A stretch of DNA of 64,000 nucleotides from Loxodes magnus (taxonomy: Eukaryota; Ciliophora; Karyorelictea; Loxodida; Loxodidae): positions 62,001 through 126,000 of the forward strand of contig CAMPDV010001201.1 in assembly GCA_946699065.1 (NCBI GenBank), given 5' to 3'. Under the pieces are notes generated by a model. The model did not search any database. It was not told the origin of the DNA and saw only the letters and a program-made list of their open reading frames with translations. Positions 37,101-50,400 of this stretch are shown piece after piece. Position numbers and translations under genes: made by a program. How positions within the stretch are numbered: position 1 is the stretch's first letter; each line of letters begins with the position of its first letter.

Positions 37101-40100
37101 ATAATTTCAGTTTTTAGGAGTATGCTTTGAGAAGTAATAAGTATTTAGAAAAGTGAAGAAGTAAAGTAAGAAAAGAAGATAGAATTTCAGTTTTAAGGAG
37201 TATGCTTTGAGAAGTATTAAGTATTTTTAAAAGTGAATAAGTAAAGTAAGAAAAGAAGAAAGAATTTTAGTTTCAAGGAGTATGCTTTGAGAAGTAATAA
37301 GTATTTTTAAAAGTGAAGAAATAATGTCAGAAAAGAAGAAAGAGTTTCAGTTTTAAGGAGTATGCTTGAGAAGTAATAAGTATTTAGAAAAGTGAAGAAG
37401 TAAAGTAAGAAAAGAAGAAAGAATTTCAGTTTTCAGTAGTATGCTTGAGAAGTAATAAGTATTTAGAAAAGTGAATAAGTAGAGTAATAAAAGAAGAAAG
37501 AGTTTCAGTTTTAAGGAGTATGCTTGAGAAGTAATAAGTATTTAGAAAAGTGAATAAGTAAAGTAAGAAAAGAAGAAAGAGTTTCAGTTTTCAGTAGTAT
37601 GCTTGAGAAGTAATAAGTATTTAGAAAAGTGAAGAAATAATGTCAGAAAAGAAGATAGAATTTCAGTTTTCAGTAGTATGCTTTGGGAAGTAATAAGTAT
37701 TTTTAAAAGTGAATAAGTGAAGTAAGAAAAGAAGAAGGAGTTTCAGTTAAAAGGAGTATGCTTTGAGAAGTAATAAGTATTTTTAAAAGTGAAGAAGTAA
37801 AGTAAGAAAAGAATATAGAATTTCAGTTTTAAGGAGTATGCTTTGGGAAGTAATAAGTATTTAGAAAAGTGAATAAGTAAAGTAAGAAAAGAAGAAAGAG
37901 TTTCAGTTTTCAGTAGTATGCTTGAGAAGTAATAAGTATTTAGAAAAGTGAAGAAATAATGTCAGAAAAGAAAAAAGAGTTTCAGTTTTAAGTAGTATGC
38001 TTTAAGAAGTAATAAGTATTTAGAAAAGTGAAGAAGTGAAGTAAGAAAAGAAGATAGAATTTCAGTTTTAAGGAGTATGCTTTTAGAAGTATTAAGTATT
38101 TTTAAAAGTGAATAAGTAAAGTAAGAAAAGAAGATAGAATTTCAGTTTTAAGAAGTATGCTTTGGGAAGTAATAAGTATTTTGAAAAGTGAAGAAGTGAA
38201 ATAGAAAAGAAGAAGGAGTTTCAGTTTTAACAGTATGCTTTGAGAAGTATTAAGTATTTAGAAAAGTGAATAAGTAAAGTAAGAAAAGAACAAAGAATTT
38301 TAGTTTTCAGTAGTATGCTTGAGAAGTAATAAGTATTTAGAAAAGTGAAGAAATAATGTCAGAAAAGAAGAAAGAGTTTCAGTTTTAAGGAGTATGCTTG
38401 AGAAGTAATAAGTATTTAGAAAAGTGAAGAAGTAAAGTAAGAAAAGAAGAAAGAATTTCAGTTTTCAGTAGTATGCTTGAGAAGTATTAAGTATTTAGAA
38501 AAGTGGATAAGTAGAGTAATAAAAGAAGATAGAATTTCAGTTTTAAGGAGTATGCTTTGGGAAGTAATAAGTATTTTTAAAAGTGAATAAGTAAAGTAAG
38601 AAAAGAAGATAGAATTTCAGTTTTAAGGAGTATGCTTTGAGAAGTAATAAGTATTTAGAAAAGTGAAGAAGTAAAGTAAGAAAAGAAGATAGAATTTCAG
38701 TTTTCAGTAGTATGCTTGAGAAGTAATAAGTATTTAGAAAAGTGAATAAGTAGAGTAATAAAAGAAGAAAGAGTTTCAGTTTTAAGGAGTATGCTTGAGA
38801 AGTAATAAGTATTTAGAAAAGTGAAGAAGTAAAGTAAGAAAAGAAGATAGAATTTCAGTTTTAAGGAGTATGCTTTGTGAAATAATTAGAATTTAAAAAA
38901 GTGAATAAGTAAAGTAAGAAAAGAAGATAGAATTTTAGTTTCAAGGAGTATGCTTTGAGAAGTAATAAGTATTTTTAAAAGTGAAGAAGTGAAGTAAGAA
39001 AAGAAGATAGAATTTCAGTTTTAAGGAGTATGCTTTGAGAAGTAATAAGTATTTTTAAAAGTGAAGAAGTGAAGTAAAGAAGAAAGAGTTTCAGTTTTCA
39101 GTAGTATGCTTGAGAAGTAATAAGTATTTAGAAAAGTGAAGAAATAAAGTAAGAAAAGAAGAAAGAATTTCAGTTTTAAGGAGTATGCTTTAAGAAGTAT
39201 TAAGTATTTTTAAAAGTGAATAAGTAAAGTAAGAAAAGAAGAAGGAGTTTCAGTTTTAAGGAGTATGCTTTGAGAAGTAATAAGTATTTTTAAAAGTGAA
39301 TAAGTAGAGTAATAAAAGAAGATAGAATTTCAGTTTTAAGGAGTATGCTTTGAGAAGTATTAAGTATTTTTAAAAGTGAATAAGTAAAGTAAGAAAAGAA
39401 GAAAGAATTTTAGTTTCAAGGAGTATGCTTTGAGAAGTAATAAGTATTTTTAAAAGTGAATAAGTAAAGTAAGAAAAGAAGAAGGAGTTTCAGTTTTAAG
39501 GAGTATGCTTGAGAAGTAATAAGTATTTAGAAAAGTGAAGAAGTAAAGTAAGAAAAGAAGAAAGAATTTCAGTTTTAAGGAGTATGCTTTGAGAAGTATT
39601 AAGTATTTTTAAAAGTGAATAAGTAAAGTAAGAAAAGAAGAAAGAATTTTAGTTTCAAGGAGTATGCTTTGAGAAGTAATAAGTATTTTTAAAAGTGAAG
39701 AAGTGAAGTAAGAAAAGAAGATAGAATTTCAGTTTTAAGGAGTATGCTTTGAGAAGTAATAAGTATTTAGAAAAGTGAAGAAGTAAAGTAAGAAAAGAAG
39801 ATAGAATTTCAGTTTTCAGTAGTATGCTTGAGAAGTAATAAGTATTTAGAAAAGTGAATAAGTAGAGTAATAAAAGAAGATAGAATTTCAGTTTTAAGGA
39901 GTATGCTTTGAGAAGTATTAAGTATTTAGAAAAGTGAAGAAGTAAAGTAAGAAAAGAAGAAAGAGTTTCAGTTTTAAGGAGTATGCTTTAAGAAGTATTA
40001 AGTATTTTTAAAAGTGAATAAGTAAAGTAAGAAAAGAAGAAGGAGTTTCAGTTTTAAGGAGTATGCTTTGAGAAGTAATAAGTATTTTTAAAAGTGAAGA

Positions 40101-40540
40101 AGTAAAGTAAGAAAAGAAGATAGAATTTCAGTTTTAAGTCGTATTATTTGAGAAGTAATAAGTTGATAGAAAAGTGAAGAAGTAAAGTAAGAAAAGAAGA
40201 TATAATTTCAGTTTTTAGGAGTATGCTTTGAGAAGTAATAAGTATTTAGAAAAGTGAAGAAGTAAAGTAAGAAAAGAAGATAGAATTTCAGTTTTAAGGA
40301 GTATGCTTTGAGAAGTATTAAGTATTTTTAAAAGTGAATAAGTAAAGTAAGAAAAGAAGAAAGAATTTTAGTTTCAAGGAGTATGCTTTGAGAAGTAATA
40401 AGTATTTTTAAAAGTGAAGAAATAATGTCAGAAAAGAAGAAAGAGTTTCAGTTTTAAGGAGTATGCTTGAGAAGTAATAAGTATTTAGAAAAGTGAAGAA
40501 GTAAAGTAAGAAAAGAAGAAAGAATTTCAGTTTTCAGTAG
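34561..40540. repeat. Tandem 3,100-bp higher-order repeat, two copies
   Basis: Sequence from 34,561 to about 37,440 is repeated from 37,661 to about 40,541 with an offset of 3,100-3,101 bp. Markers: CTTTGTGAAATAATTAG at 35,771 and 38,871, and AAGTCGTATTATTTG at 37,038 and 40,139. Differences by eye are very few: GAAGAAAG against GAACAAAG near 38,290, GTATTTTG against GTATTTTTA near 38,575, and one exchanged monomer near 39,880. The near-identity points to a recent duplication or very efficient homogenisation. Confidence 0.88.
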
Positions 40541-42059
40541 TATGCTTGAGAAGTATTAAGTATTTAGAAAAGTGAATAAGTAAAGTAAGAAAAGAAGATA
40601 GAATTTCAGTTTTAAGGAGTATGCTTTTAGAAGTATTAAGTATTTTTAAAAGTGAATAAGTAAAGTAAGAAAAGAAGATAGAATTTCAGTTTTAAGGAGT
40701 ATGCTTTGGGAAGTAATAAGTATTTTGAAAAGTGAAGAAGTGAAATAGAAAAGAAGAAGGAGTTTCAGTTTTAACAGTATGCTTTGAGAAGTATTAAGTA
40801 TTTAGAAAAGTGAATAAGTAAAGTAAGAAAAGAAGAAAGAATTTTAGTTTTAAGGAGTATGCTTTGAGAAGTAATAAGTATTTAGAAAAGGGAAGAAATG
40901 ATGTCAGAAAAGAAGAAAGAGTTTCAGTTTTCTGTAGTATGCTTTGAGAAGTATTAAGTATTTAGAAAAGTGAAGAAGTAAAGTAAGAAAAGAAGATAGA
41001 ATTTCAGTTAAAAGGAGTATGCTTTGAGAAGTAATAAGTATTTAGAAAAGTGAAGAAGTAAAGTAAGAAAAGAAGAAAGAATTTCAGTTTTCAGTAGTAT
41101 GCTTGAGAAGTAATAAGTATTTAGAAAAGGGAAGAAATGATGTCAGAAAAGAAGAAAGAGTTTCAGTTTTCTGTAGTATGCTTTGAGAAGTATTAAGTAT
41201 TTAGAAAAGTGAATAAGTAAAGTAAGAAAAGAAGATAGAATTTCAGTTTTAAGGAGTATGCTTTGGGAAGTAATAAGTATTTTGAAAAGTGAAGAAGTGA
41301 AATAGAAAAGAAGAAGGAGTTTCAGTTTTAACAGTATGCTTTGAGAAGTATTAAGTATTTAGAAAAGTGAATAAGTAAAGTAAGAAAAGAAGAAAGAATT
41401 TTAGTTTTAAGGAGTATGCTTTGAGAAGTAATAAGTATTTAGAAAAGGGAAGAAATGATGTCAGAAAAGAAGAAAGAGTTTCAGTTTTCTGTAGTATGCT
41501 TTGAGAAGTATTAAGTATTTAGAAAAGTGAAGAAGTAAAGTAAGAAAAGAAGATAGAATTTCAGTTAAAAGGAGTATGCTTTGAGAAGTAATAAGTATTT
41601 AGAAAAGTGAAGAAGTGAAGTAAGAAAAGAAGATAGAATTTCAGTTTTAAGGAGTATGCTTGAGAAGTAATAAGTATTTTTAAAAGTGAAGAAGTGAAGT
41701 AAAGAAGAAGGAGTTTCAGTTAAAAGGAGTATTCTTTGAGAAGTAATAAGTATTTAGAAAAGTGAAGAAGTAAAGTAAGAAAAGAAGATAGAATTTCAGT
41801 TTTCAGTAGTATGCTTGAGAAGTATTAAGTATTTAGAAAAGTGAATAAGTAAAGTAAGAAAAGAAGATAGAATTTCAGTTTTAAGGAGTATGCTTTGAGA
41901 AGTATTAAGTATTTAGAAAAGTGAAGAAATAATGTCAGAAAAGAAAAAAAAGTTTCAGTTTTAAGGAGTATGCTTTAAGAAGTAATAAGTATTTAGAAAA
42001 GTGAAGAAGTAAAGTAAGAAAAGAAGAAAGAGTTTCAGTTTTCAGTAGTATGCTTGAGA

Positions 42060-43900
42060 AGTAATAAGTATTTTTAAAAGTGAAGAAGTGAAGTAAGAAA
42101 AGAAGATAGAATTTCAGTTTTAAGGAGTATGCTTTGGGAAGTAATAAGTATTTAGAAAAGTGAATAAGTAAAGTAAGAAAAGAAGAAAGAGTTTCAGTTT
42201 TCAGTAGTATGCTTGAGAAGTAATAAGTATTTAGAAAAGTGAAGAAATAATGTCAGAAAAGAAAAAAGAGTTTCAGTTTTCAGTAGTATGCTTTGGGAAG
42301 TAATAAGTATTTTTAAAAGTGAATAAGTGAAGTAAGAAAAGAAGATAGAATTTCAGTTTTAAGAATATGCTTTGGGAAGTAATAAGTATTTTTAAAAGTG
42401 AAGAAGTAAAGTAAGAAAAGAATATAGAATTTCAGTTTTAAGGAGTATGCTTTGGGAAGTAATAAGTATTTAGAAAAGTGAATAAGTAAAGTAAGAAAAG
42501 AAGAAAGAGTTTCAGTTTTCAGTAGTATGCTTGAGAAGTAATAAGTATTTAGAAAAGTGAAGAAATAATGTCAGAAAAGAAAAAAGAGTTTCAGTTTTAA
42601 GTAGTATGCTTTAAGAAGTAATAAGTATTTAGAAAAGTGAAGAAGTGAAGTAAGAAAAGAAGATAGAATTTCAGTTTTAAGGAGTATGCTTTTAGAAGTA
42701 TTAAGTATTTTTAAAAGTGAATAAGTAAAGTAAGAAAAGAAGATAGAATTTCAGTTTTAAGAAGTATGCTTTGGGAAGTAATAAGTATTTTGAAAAGTGA
42801 AGAAGTGAAATAGAAAAGAAGAAGGAGTTTCAGTTTTAACAGTATGCTTTGAGAAGTATTAAGTATTTAGAAAAGTGAATAAGTAAAGTAAGAAAAGAAG
42901 AAAGAATTTTAGTTTCAAGGAGTATGCTTTGAGAAGTAATAAGTATTTAGAAAAGTGAAGAAGTAAAGTAAGAAAAGAAGAAAGAGTTTCAGTTTTCAGT
43001 AGTATGCTTGAGAAGTAATAAGTATTTTTAAAAGTGAAGAAGTGAAGTAAGAAAAGAAGATAGAATTTCAGTTTTAAGGAGTATGCTTTGGGAAGTAATA
43101 AGTATTTAGAAAAGTGAATAAGTAAAGTAAGAAAAGAAGAAAGAGTTTCAGTTTTCAGTAGTATGCTTGAGAAGTAATAAGTATTTAGAAAAGTGAAGAA
43201 ATAATGTCAGAAAAGAAAAAAGAGTTTCAGTTTTCAGTAGTATGCTTTGGGAAGTAATAAGTATTTTTAAAAGTGAATAAGTGAAGTAAGAAAAGAAGAT
43301 AGAATTTCAGTTTTAAGAATATGCTTTGGGAAGTAATAAGTATTTTTAAAAGTGAAGAAGTAAAGTAAGAAAAGAATATAGAATTTCAGTTTTAAGGAGT
43401 ATGCTTTGGGAAGTAATAAGTATTTAGAAAAGTGAATAAGTAAAGTAAGAAAAGAAGAAAGAGTTTCAGTTTTCAGTAGTATGCTTGAGAAGTAATAAGT
43501 ATTTAGAAAAGTGAAGAAATAATGTCAGAAAAGAAAAAAGAGTTTCAGTTTTAAGTAGTATGCTTTAAGAAGTAATAAGTATTTTTAAAAGTGAATAAGT
43601 AAAGTAAGAAAAGAAGATAGAATTTCAGTTTTAAGAAGTATGCTTTGGGAAGTAATAAGTATTTTGAAAAGTGAAGAAGTGAAATAGAAAAGAAGAAGGA
43701 GTTTCAGTTTTAACAGTATGCTTTGAGAAGTATTAAGTATTTAGAAAAGTGAATAAGTAAAGTAAGAAAAGAAGAAAAAATTTTAGTTTCAAGGAGTATG
43801 CTTTGAGAAGTATTAAGTATTTAGAAAAGTGAATAAGTAAAGTAAGAAAAGAAGAAAGAATTTTAGTTTCAAGGAGTATGCTTTGAGAAGTAATAAGTAT
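42060..43900. repeat. Tandem 954-bp (12-monomer) repeat, two copies
   Basis: GAATATAGAATTTC with its neighbours occurs at 42,421 and 43,375, and the long TATTTTTAAAAGTGAAGAAG monomer at 42,067 and 43,021, both 954 bp apart. Near 43,575 the second copy lacks the CTTTTAGAAG monomer of the first and joins directly to the next, giving a shorter copy. Confidence 0.82.
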
Positions 43901-43999
43901 TTAGAAAAGTGAAGAAATAATGTCAGAAAAGAAGAAAGAGTTTCAGTTTTAAGGAGTATGCTTGAGAAGTAATAAGTATTTAGAAAAGTGAAGAAGTAA

Positions 44000-46560
44000 A
44001 GTAAGAAAAGAAGAAAGAATTTCAGTTTTCAGTAGTATGCTTGAGAAGTATTAAGTATTTAGAAAAGTGAATAAGTAGAGTAATAAAAGAAGATAGAATT
44101 TCAGTTTTAAGGAGTATGCTTTGGGAAGTAATAAGTATTTTGAAAAGTGAATAAGTAAAGTAAGAAAAGAAGATAGAATTTCAGTTTTAAGGAGTATGCT
44201 TTGAGAAGTAATAAGTATTTAGAAAAGTGAAGAAGTAAAGTAAGAAAAGAAGATAGAATTTCAGTTTTCAGTAGTATGCTTGAGAAGTAATAAGTATTTT
44301 TAAAAGTGAATAAGTAGAGTAATAAAAGAAGAAAGAGTTTCAGTTTTAAGGAGTATGCTTGAGAAGTAATAAGTATTTAGAAAGTGAAGAAGTAAAGTAA
44401 GAAAAGAAGAAAGAGTTTCAGTTTTCAGTAGTATGCTTGAGAAGTAATAAGTATTTAGAAAAGTGAAGAAATAAAGTAAGAAAAGAAGAAAGAATTTCAG
44501 TTTTAAGGAGTATGCTTTAAGAAGTATTAAGTATTTTTAAAAGTGAATAAGTAAAGTAAGAAAGAGAAGAGGAGTTTCAGTTTTAAGGAGTATGCTTTGA
44601 GAAGTAATAAGTATTTAGAAAAGTGAAGAAGTAGAGTAATAAAAGAAGAAAGAATTTCAGTTTTAAGGAGTATGCTTTGAGAAGTATTAAGTATTTTTAA
44701 AAGTGAATAAGTAAAGTAAGAAAAGAAGAAAGAATTTTAGTTTCAAGGAGTATGCTTTGAGAAGTAATAAGTATTTTTAAAAGTGAAGAAATAATGTCAG
44801 AAAAGAAGAAAGAGTTTCAGTTTTAAGGAGTATGCTTGAGAAGTAATAAGTATTTAGAAAAGTGAAGAAGTAAAGTAAGAAAAGAAGAAAGAATTTCAGT
44901 TTTAAGGAGTATGCTTTGAGAAGTATTAAGTATTTTTAAAAGTGAATAAGTAAAGTAAGAAAAGAAGAAAGAATTTTAGTTTCAAGGAGTATGCTTTGAG
45001 AAGTAATAAGTATTTTTAAAAGTGAAGAAGTGAAGTAAGAAAAGAAGATAGAATTTCAGTTTTAAGGAGTATGCTTTGAGAAGTAATAAGTATTTAGAAA
45101 AGTGAAGAAGTAAAGTAAGAAAAGAAGATAGAATTTCAGTTTTCAGTAGTATGCTTGAGAAGTAATAAGTATTTAGAAAAGTGAATAAGTAGAGTAATAA
45201 AAGAAGAAAGAGTTTCAGTTTTAAGGAGTATGCTTGAGAAGTAATAAGTATTTAGAAAAGTGAAGAAGTAAAGTAAGAAAAGAAGAAAGAGTTTCAGTTT
45301 TCAGTAGTATGCTTGAGAAGTAATAAGTATTTAGAAAAGTGAAGAAATAAAGTAAGAAAAGAAGAAAGAATTTCAGTTTTAAGGAGTATGCTTTAAGAAG
45401 TATTAAGTATTTTTAAAAGTGAATAAGTAAAGTAAGAAAAGAAGAAGGAGTTTCAGTTTTAAGGAGTATGCTTTGAGAAGTAATAAGTATTTTTAAAAGT
45501 GAATAAGTAGAGTAATAAAAGAAGATAGAATTTCAGTTTTAAGGAGTATGCTTTGAGAAGTATTAAGTATTTTTAAAAGTGAATAAGTAAAGTAAGAAAA
45601 GAAGAAAGAATTTTAGTTTCAAGGAGTATGCTTTGAGAAGTAATAAGTATTTTTAAAAGTGAAGAAATAATGTCAGAAAAGAAGAAAGAGTTTCAGTTTT
45701 AAGGAGTATGCTTGAGAAGTAATAAGTATTTAGAAAAGTGAAGAAGTAAAGTAAGAAAAGAAGAAAGAATTTCAGTTTTCAGTAGTATGCTTGAGAAGTA
45801 TTAAGTATTTAGAAAAGTGAATAAGTAAAGTAAGAAAAGAAGATAGAATTTCAGTTTTAAGGAGTATGCTTTTAGAAGTATTAAGTATTTTTAAAAGTGA
45901 ATAAGTAAAGTAAGAAAAGAAGATAGAATTTCAGTTTTAAGGAGTATGCTTTGGGAAGTAATAAGTATTTTGAAAAGTGAAGAAGTGAAATAGAAAAGAA
46001 GAAGGAGTTTCAGTTTTAACAGTATGCTTTGAGAAGTATTAAGTATTTAGAAAAGTGAATAAGTAAAGTAAGAAAAGAAGAAAGAATTTTAGTTTTAAGG
46101 AGTATGCTTTGAGAAGTAATAAGTATTTAGAAAAGGGAAGAAATGATGTCAGAAAAGAAGAAAGAGTTTCAGTTTTCTGTAGTATGCTTTGAGAAGTATT
46201 AAGTATTTAGAAAAGTGAAGAAGTAAAGTAAGAAAAGAAGATAGAATTTCAGTTAAAAGGAGTATTCTTTGAGAAGTAATAAGTATTTAGAAAAGTGAAG
46301 AAGTAAAGTAAGAAAAGAAGATAGAATTTCAGTTTTCAGTAGTATGCTTGAGAAGTAATAAGTATTTAGAAAAGTGAATAAGTAAAGTAAGAAAAGAAGA
46401 AAGAGTTTCAGTTTTAAGGAGTATGCTTTGAGAAGTATTAAGTATTTAGAAAAGTGAAGAAATAATGTCAGAAAAGAAAAAAAAGTTTCAGTTTTAAGGA
46501 GTATGCTTTAAGAAGTAATAAGTATTTAGAAAAGTGAAGAAATAATGTCAGAAAAGAAGA
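44000..46560. repeat. Further copy of the 40.5-42.0 kb block (offset about 5,245 bp)
   Basis: The order CTTTTAGAAG monomer, TTTTAACAG monomer, GGGAAGAAATGATG monomer and TTTTCTGTAG monomer, seen at 40,600-40,950, recurs at 45,840-46,190; the GAAATGATG marker lies at 40,889 and 46,134. It then shortens, reaching the AGTATTCTTTGAG monomer at 46,262 sooner than in the other copies. Two slightly damaged monomers are present near 44,381 (TTTAGAAAGTG) and 44,564 (AAGAAAGAGAAGAGG). Confidence 0.7.
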
Positions 46561-47479
46561 AAGAGTTTCAGTTTTCAGAAGTATGCTTGAGAAGTAATAA
46601 GTATTTTTAAAAGTGAAGAAGTGAAGTAAGAAAAGAAGATAGAATTTCAGTTTTAAGGAGTATGCTTGAGAAGTAATAAGTATTTTTAAAAGTGAAGAAG
46701 TGAAGTAAGAAAAGAAGAAAGAGTTTCAGTTTTCAGTAGTATGCTTGAGAAGTAATAAGTATTTAGAAAAGTGAATAAGTAAAGTAAGAAAAGAAGAAAG
46801 AGTTTCAGTTTTCAGTAGTATGCTTTGGGAAGTAATAAGTATTTTTAAAAGTGAATAAGTAAAGTAAGAAAAGAAGAAAGAATTTCAGTTTTAAGGAGTA
46901 TGCTTTGAGAAGTAATAAGTATTTTTAAAAGTGAAGAAGTAAAGTAAGAAAAGAAGATAGAAGTTTCAGTTTTAAGGAGTATGCTTTGAGAAGTTATAAG
47001 TATTTTGAAAAGTGAAGAAATAATGTCAGAAAAGAAGAAAGAGTTTCAGTTTTCAGTAGTATGCTTTAGAAGTAATAAGTATTTAGAAAAGTGAAGAAGT
47101 GAAGTAAGAAAAGAAGATAGAATTTCAGTTTTAAGGAGTATGCTTTGAGAAGTATTAAGTATTTAGAAAAGTGAAGAAGTGAAGTAAGAAAAGAAGAAAG
47201 AGTTTTAGTTTTAAGTAGTATGCTTTAAGAAGTATTAAGTATTTTGAAAAGTGAAGAAGTAAAGTAAGAAAAGAAGATAGAATTTCAGTTTTAAGGAGTA
47301 TGCTTTGAGAAGTAATAAGTATTAAGAAAAGTGAATAAGTAAAGTAAGAAAAGAAGATAGAATTTCAGTTTTTAGGAGTATGCTTTGAGAAGTTATAAGT
47401 ATTTTGAAAAGTGAAGAAATAATGTCAGAAAAGAAGATAGAATTTCAGTTTTAAGGAGTATGCTTTGGGAAGTAATAAG

Positions 47480-50400
47480 TATTTTGAAAAGTGAAGAAGT
47501 AAAGTAAGAAAAGAAGATAGAATTTCAGTTTTAAGGAGTATGCTTTGAGAAGTATTAAGTATTTAAAAAAGTGAAGAAGTATAGTAAGAAAAGAAGATAG
47601 AATTTCAGTTTTAAGGAGTATGCTTTGAGAAGTAATTAGAATTTAGAAAAGTGAAGAAGTAAAGTAAGAAAAGAAGATAGAATTTCAGTTTTAAGGAGTA
47701 TTATTTGAGAAGTACTAAGTGGCTAGAAAAGTGAAGAAGTAAAGTAAGAAAAGAAGATAGAATTTCAGTTTTAAGGAGTATGCTTTGAGAAGTAATAAGT
47801 ATTAAGAAAAGTGAATAAGTAAAGTAAGAAAAGAAGATAGAATTTCAGTTTTTAGGAGTATGCTTTGAGAAGTTATAAGTATTTTGAAAAGTGAAGAAAT
47901 AATGTCAGAAAAGAAGATAGAATTTCAGTTTTAAGGAGTATGCTTTGGGAAGTAATAAGTATTTTGAAAAGTGAAGAAATAATGTCAGAAAAGAAGAAAG
48001 AGTTTCAGTTTTCAGTAGTATGCTTTGAGAAGTATTAAGTATTTAGAAAAGTGAAGAAGTGAAATAGAAAGAAGAAAGAGTTTCAGTTTTCAGTAGTATG
48101 CTTGAGAAGTAATAAGTATTTAGAAAAGTGAAGAAATAATGTCAGAAAAGAAAAAAAAGTTTCAGTTTTAAGGAGTATGCTTTAAGAAGTAATATGTATT
48201 TAGAAAAGTGAAGAAATAATGTCAGAAAAGAAGAAAGAGTTTCAGTTTTCAGAAGTATGCTTGAGAAGTAATAAGTATTTTTAAAAGTGAAGAAGTAAAG
48301 TATGAAAAGAAGATAGAATTTCAGTTTTAAGGAGTATGCTTTGTGAAATAATTAGAATTTAGAAAAGTGAAGAAGTAAAGTAAGAAAAGAAGATAGAATT
48401 TCAGTTTTAAGGAGTATTATTTGTTAAGTAATAAGTATTTTGAAAAGTGAAGAAGTAAAGTAAGAAAAGAAGATAGAATTTCAGTTTTAAGGAGTATGCT
48501 TTGAGAAGTATTAAGTATTTAAAAAAGTGAAGAAGTATAGTAAGAAAAGAAGATAGAATTTCAGTTTTAAGGAGTATGCTTTGAGAAGTAATTAGAATTT
48601 AGAAAAGTGAAGAAGTAAAGTAAGAAAAGAAGATAGAATTTCAGTTTTAAGGAGTATTATTTGAGAAGTACTAAGTGGCTAGAAAAGTGAAGAAGTAAAG
48701 TAAGAAAAGAAGATAGAATTTCAGTTTTAAGGAGTATGCTTTGAGAAGTAATAAGTATTTAGAAAAGTGAAGAAGTAAAGTAAGAAAAGAAGATAGAATT
48801 TCAGTTTTAAGGAGTATGCTTTGAGAAGTACTAAGTTGATAGAAAAGTGAAGAAGTAAAGTAAGAAAAGAAGATAGAATTTCAGTTTTAAGGAGTATGCT
48901 TTGAGAAGTATTAAGTATTTAGAAAAGTGAAGATGTAAAGTAAGAAAAGAAGATAGAATTTCAGTTTTAAGGAGTATGCTTTGAGAAGTAATAAGTATTT
49001 AGAAAAGTGAAGAAGTAAAGTAAGAAAAGAAGATAGAATTTCAGTTTTAAGGAGTATTATTTGTTAAGTAATAAGTATTTTGAAAAGTGAAGAAGTAAAG
49101 TAAGAAAAGAAGATAGAATTTCAGTTTTAAGGAGTATGCTTTGAGAAGTATTAAGTATTTAAAAAAGTGAAGAAGTATAGTAAGAAAAGAAGATAGAATT
49201 TCAGTTTTTAAGGAGTATGCTTTGAGAAGTAATTAGAATTTAGAAAAGTGAAGAAGTAAAGTAAGAAAAGAAGATAGAATTTCAGTTTTAAGGAGTATTA
49301 TTTGAGAAGTACTAAGTGGCTAGAAAAGTGAAGAAGTAAAGTAAGAAAAGAAGATAGAATTTCAGTTTTAAGGAGTATGCTTTGAGAAGTAATAAGTATT
49401 AAGAAAAGTGAATAAGTAAAGTAAGAAAAGAAGATAGAATTTCAGTTTTTAGGAGTATGCTTTGAGAAGTTATAAGTATTTTGAAAAGTGAAGAAATAAT
49501 GTCAGAAAAGAAGATAGAATTTCAGTTTTAAGGAGTATGCTTTGGGAAGTAATAAGTATTTTGAAAAGTGAAGAAATAATGTCAGAAAAGAAGAAAGAGT
49601 TTCAGTTTTCAGTAGTATGCTTTGAGAAGTATTAAGTATTTAGAAAAGTGAAGAAGTGAAATAGAAAGAAGAAAGAGTTTCAGTTTTCAGTAGTATGCTT
49701 GAGAAGTAATAAGTATTTAGAAAAGTGAAGAAGTAATGTCAGAAAAGAAAAAAAAGTTTCAGTTTTAAGGAGTATGCTTTGAGAAGTTATAAGTATTTAG
49801 AAAAGTGAAGAAATAATGTCAGAAAAGAAGAAAGAGTTTCAGTTTTCAGAAGTATGCTTGAGAAGTAATAAGTATTTTTAAAAGTGAAGAAGTAAAGTAT
49901 GAAAAGAAGATAGAATTTCAGTTTTAAGGAGTATGCTTTGTGAAATAATTAGAATTTAGAAAAGTGAAGAAGTAAAGTAAGAAAAGAAGATAGAATTTCA
50001 GTTTTAAGGAGTATTATTTGTTAAGTAATAAGTATTTTGAAAAGTGAAGAAGTAAAGTAAGAAAAGAAGATAGAATTTCAGTTTTAAGGAGTATGCTTTG
50101 GGAAGTAATAAGTATTTTGAAAAGTGAAGAAATAATGTCAGAAAAGAAGAAAGAGTTTCAGTTTTAAGGAGTATGCTTTGAGAAGTAATTAGAATTTAGA
50201 AAAGTGAAGAAGTAAAGTAAGAAAAGAAGATAGAATTTCAGTTTTAAGGAGTATTATTTGAGAAGTACTAAGTGGCTAGAAAAGTGAAGAAGTAAAGTAA
50301 GAAAAGAAGATAGAATTTCAGTTTTAAGGAGTATGCTTTGAGAAGTAATAAGTATTTAGAAAAGTGAAGAAGTAAAGTAAGAAAAGAAGATAGAATTTCA

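Larger units (their letters stand above)
1..47480. repeat. Left zone: mixed 79/80-bp monomer subfamilies
   Basis: This zone is a mixture of monomer subtypes. The 79-bp type usually carries TTTTCAGTAG followed by CTTGAG. The 80-bp types carry TTTTAAGGAG with CTTTGAG, CTTTGGG or CTTTAAG. A recurring variant replaces GTAAAGTAAG with ATAATGTCAG (GAAGAAATAATGTCAG). Shortened forms include GTGAAGTAAAGAAG, which lacks 4 bp, and TTTTAACAGTATGC. Subtypes occur in repeated orders rather than at random, which exposes higher-order repeats at several scales (separate entries). The right boundary is gradual: monomers of the right-zone type begin at about 47,480. Confidence 0.85.
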
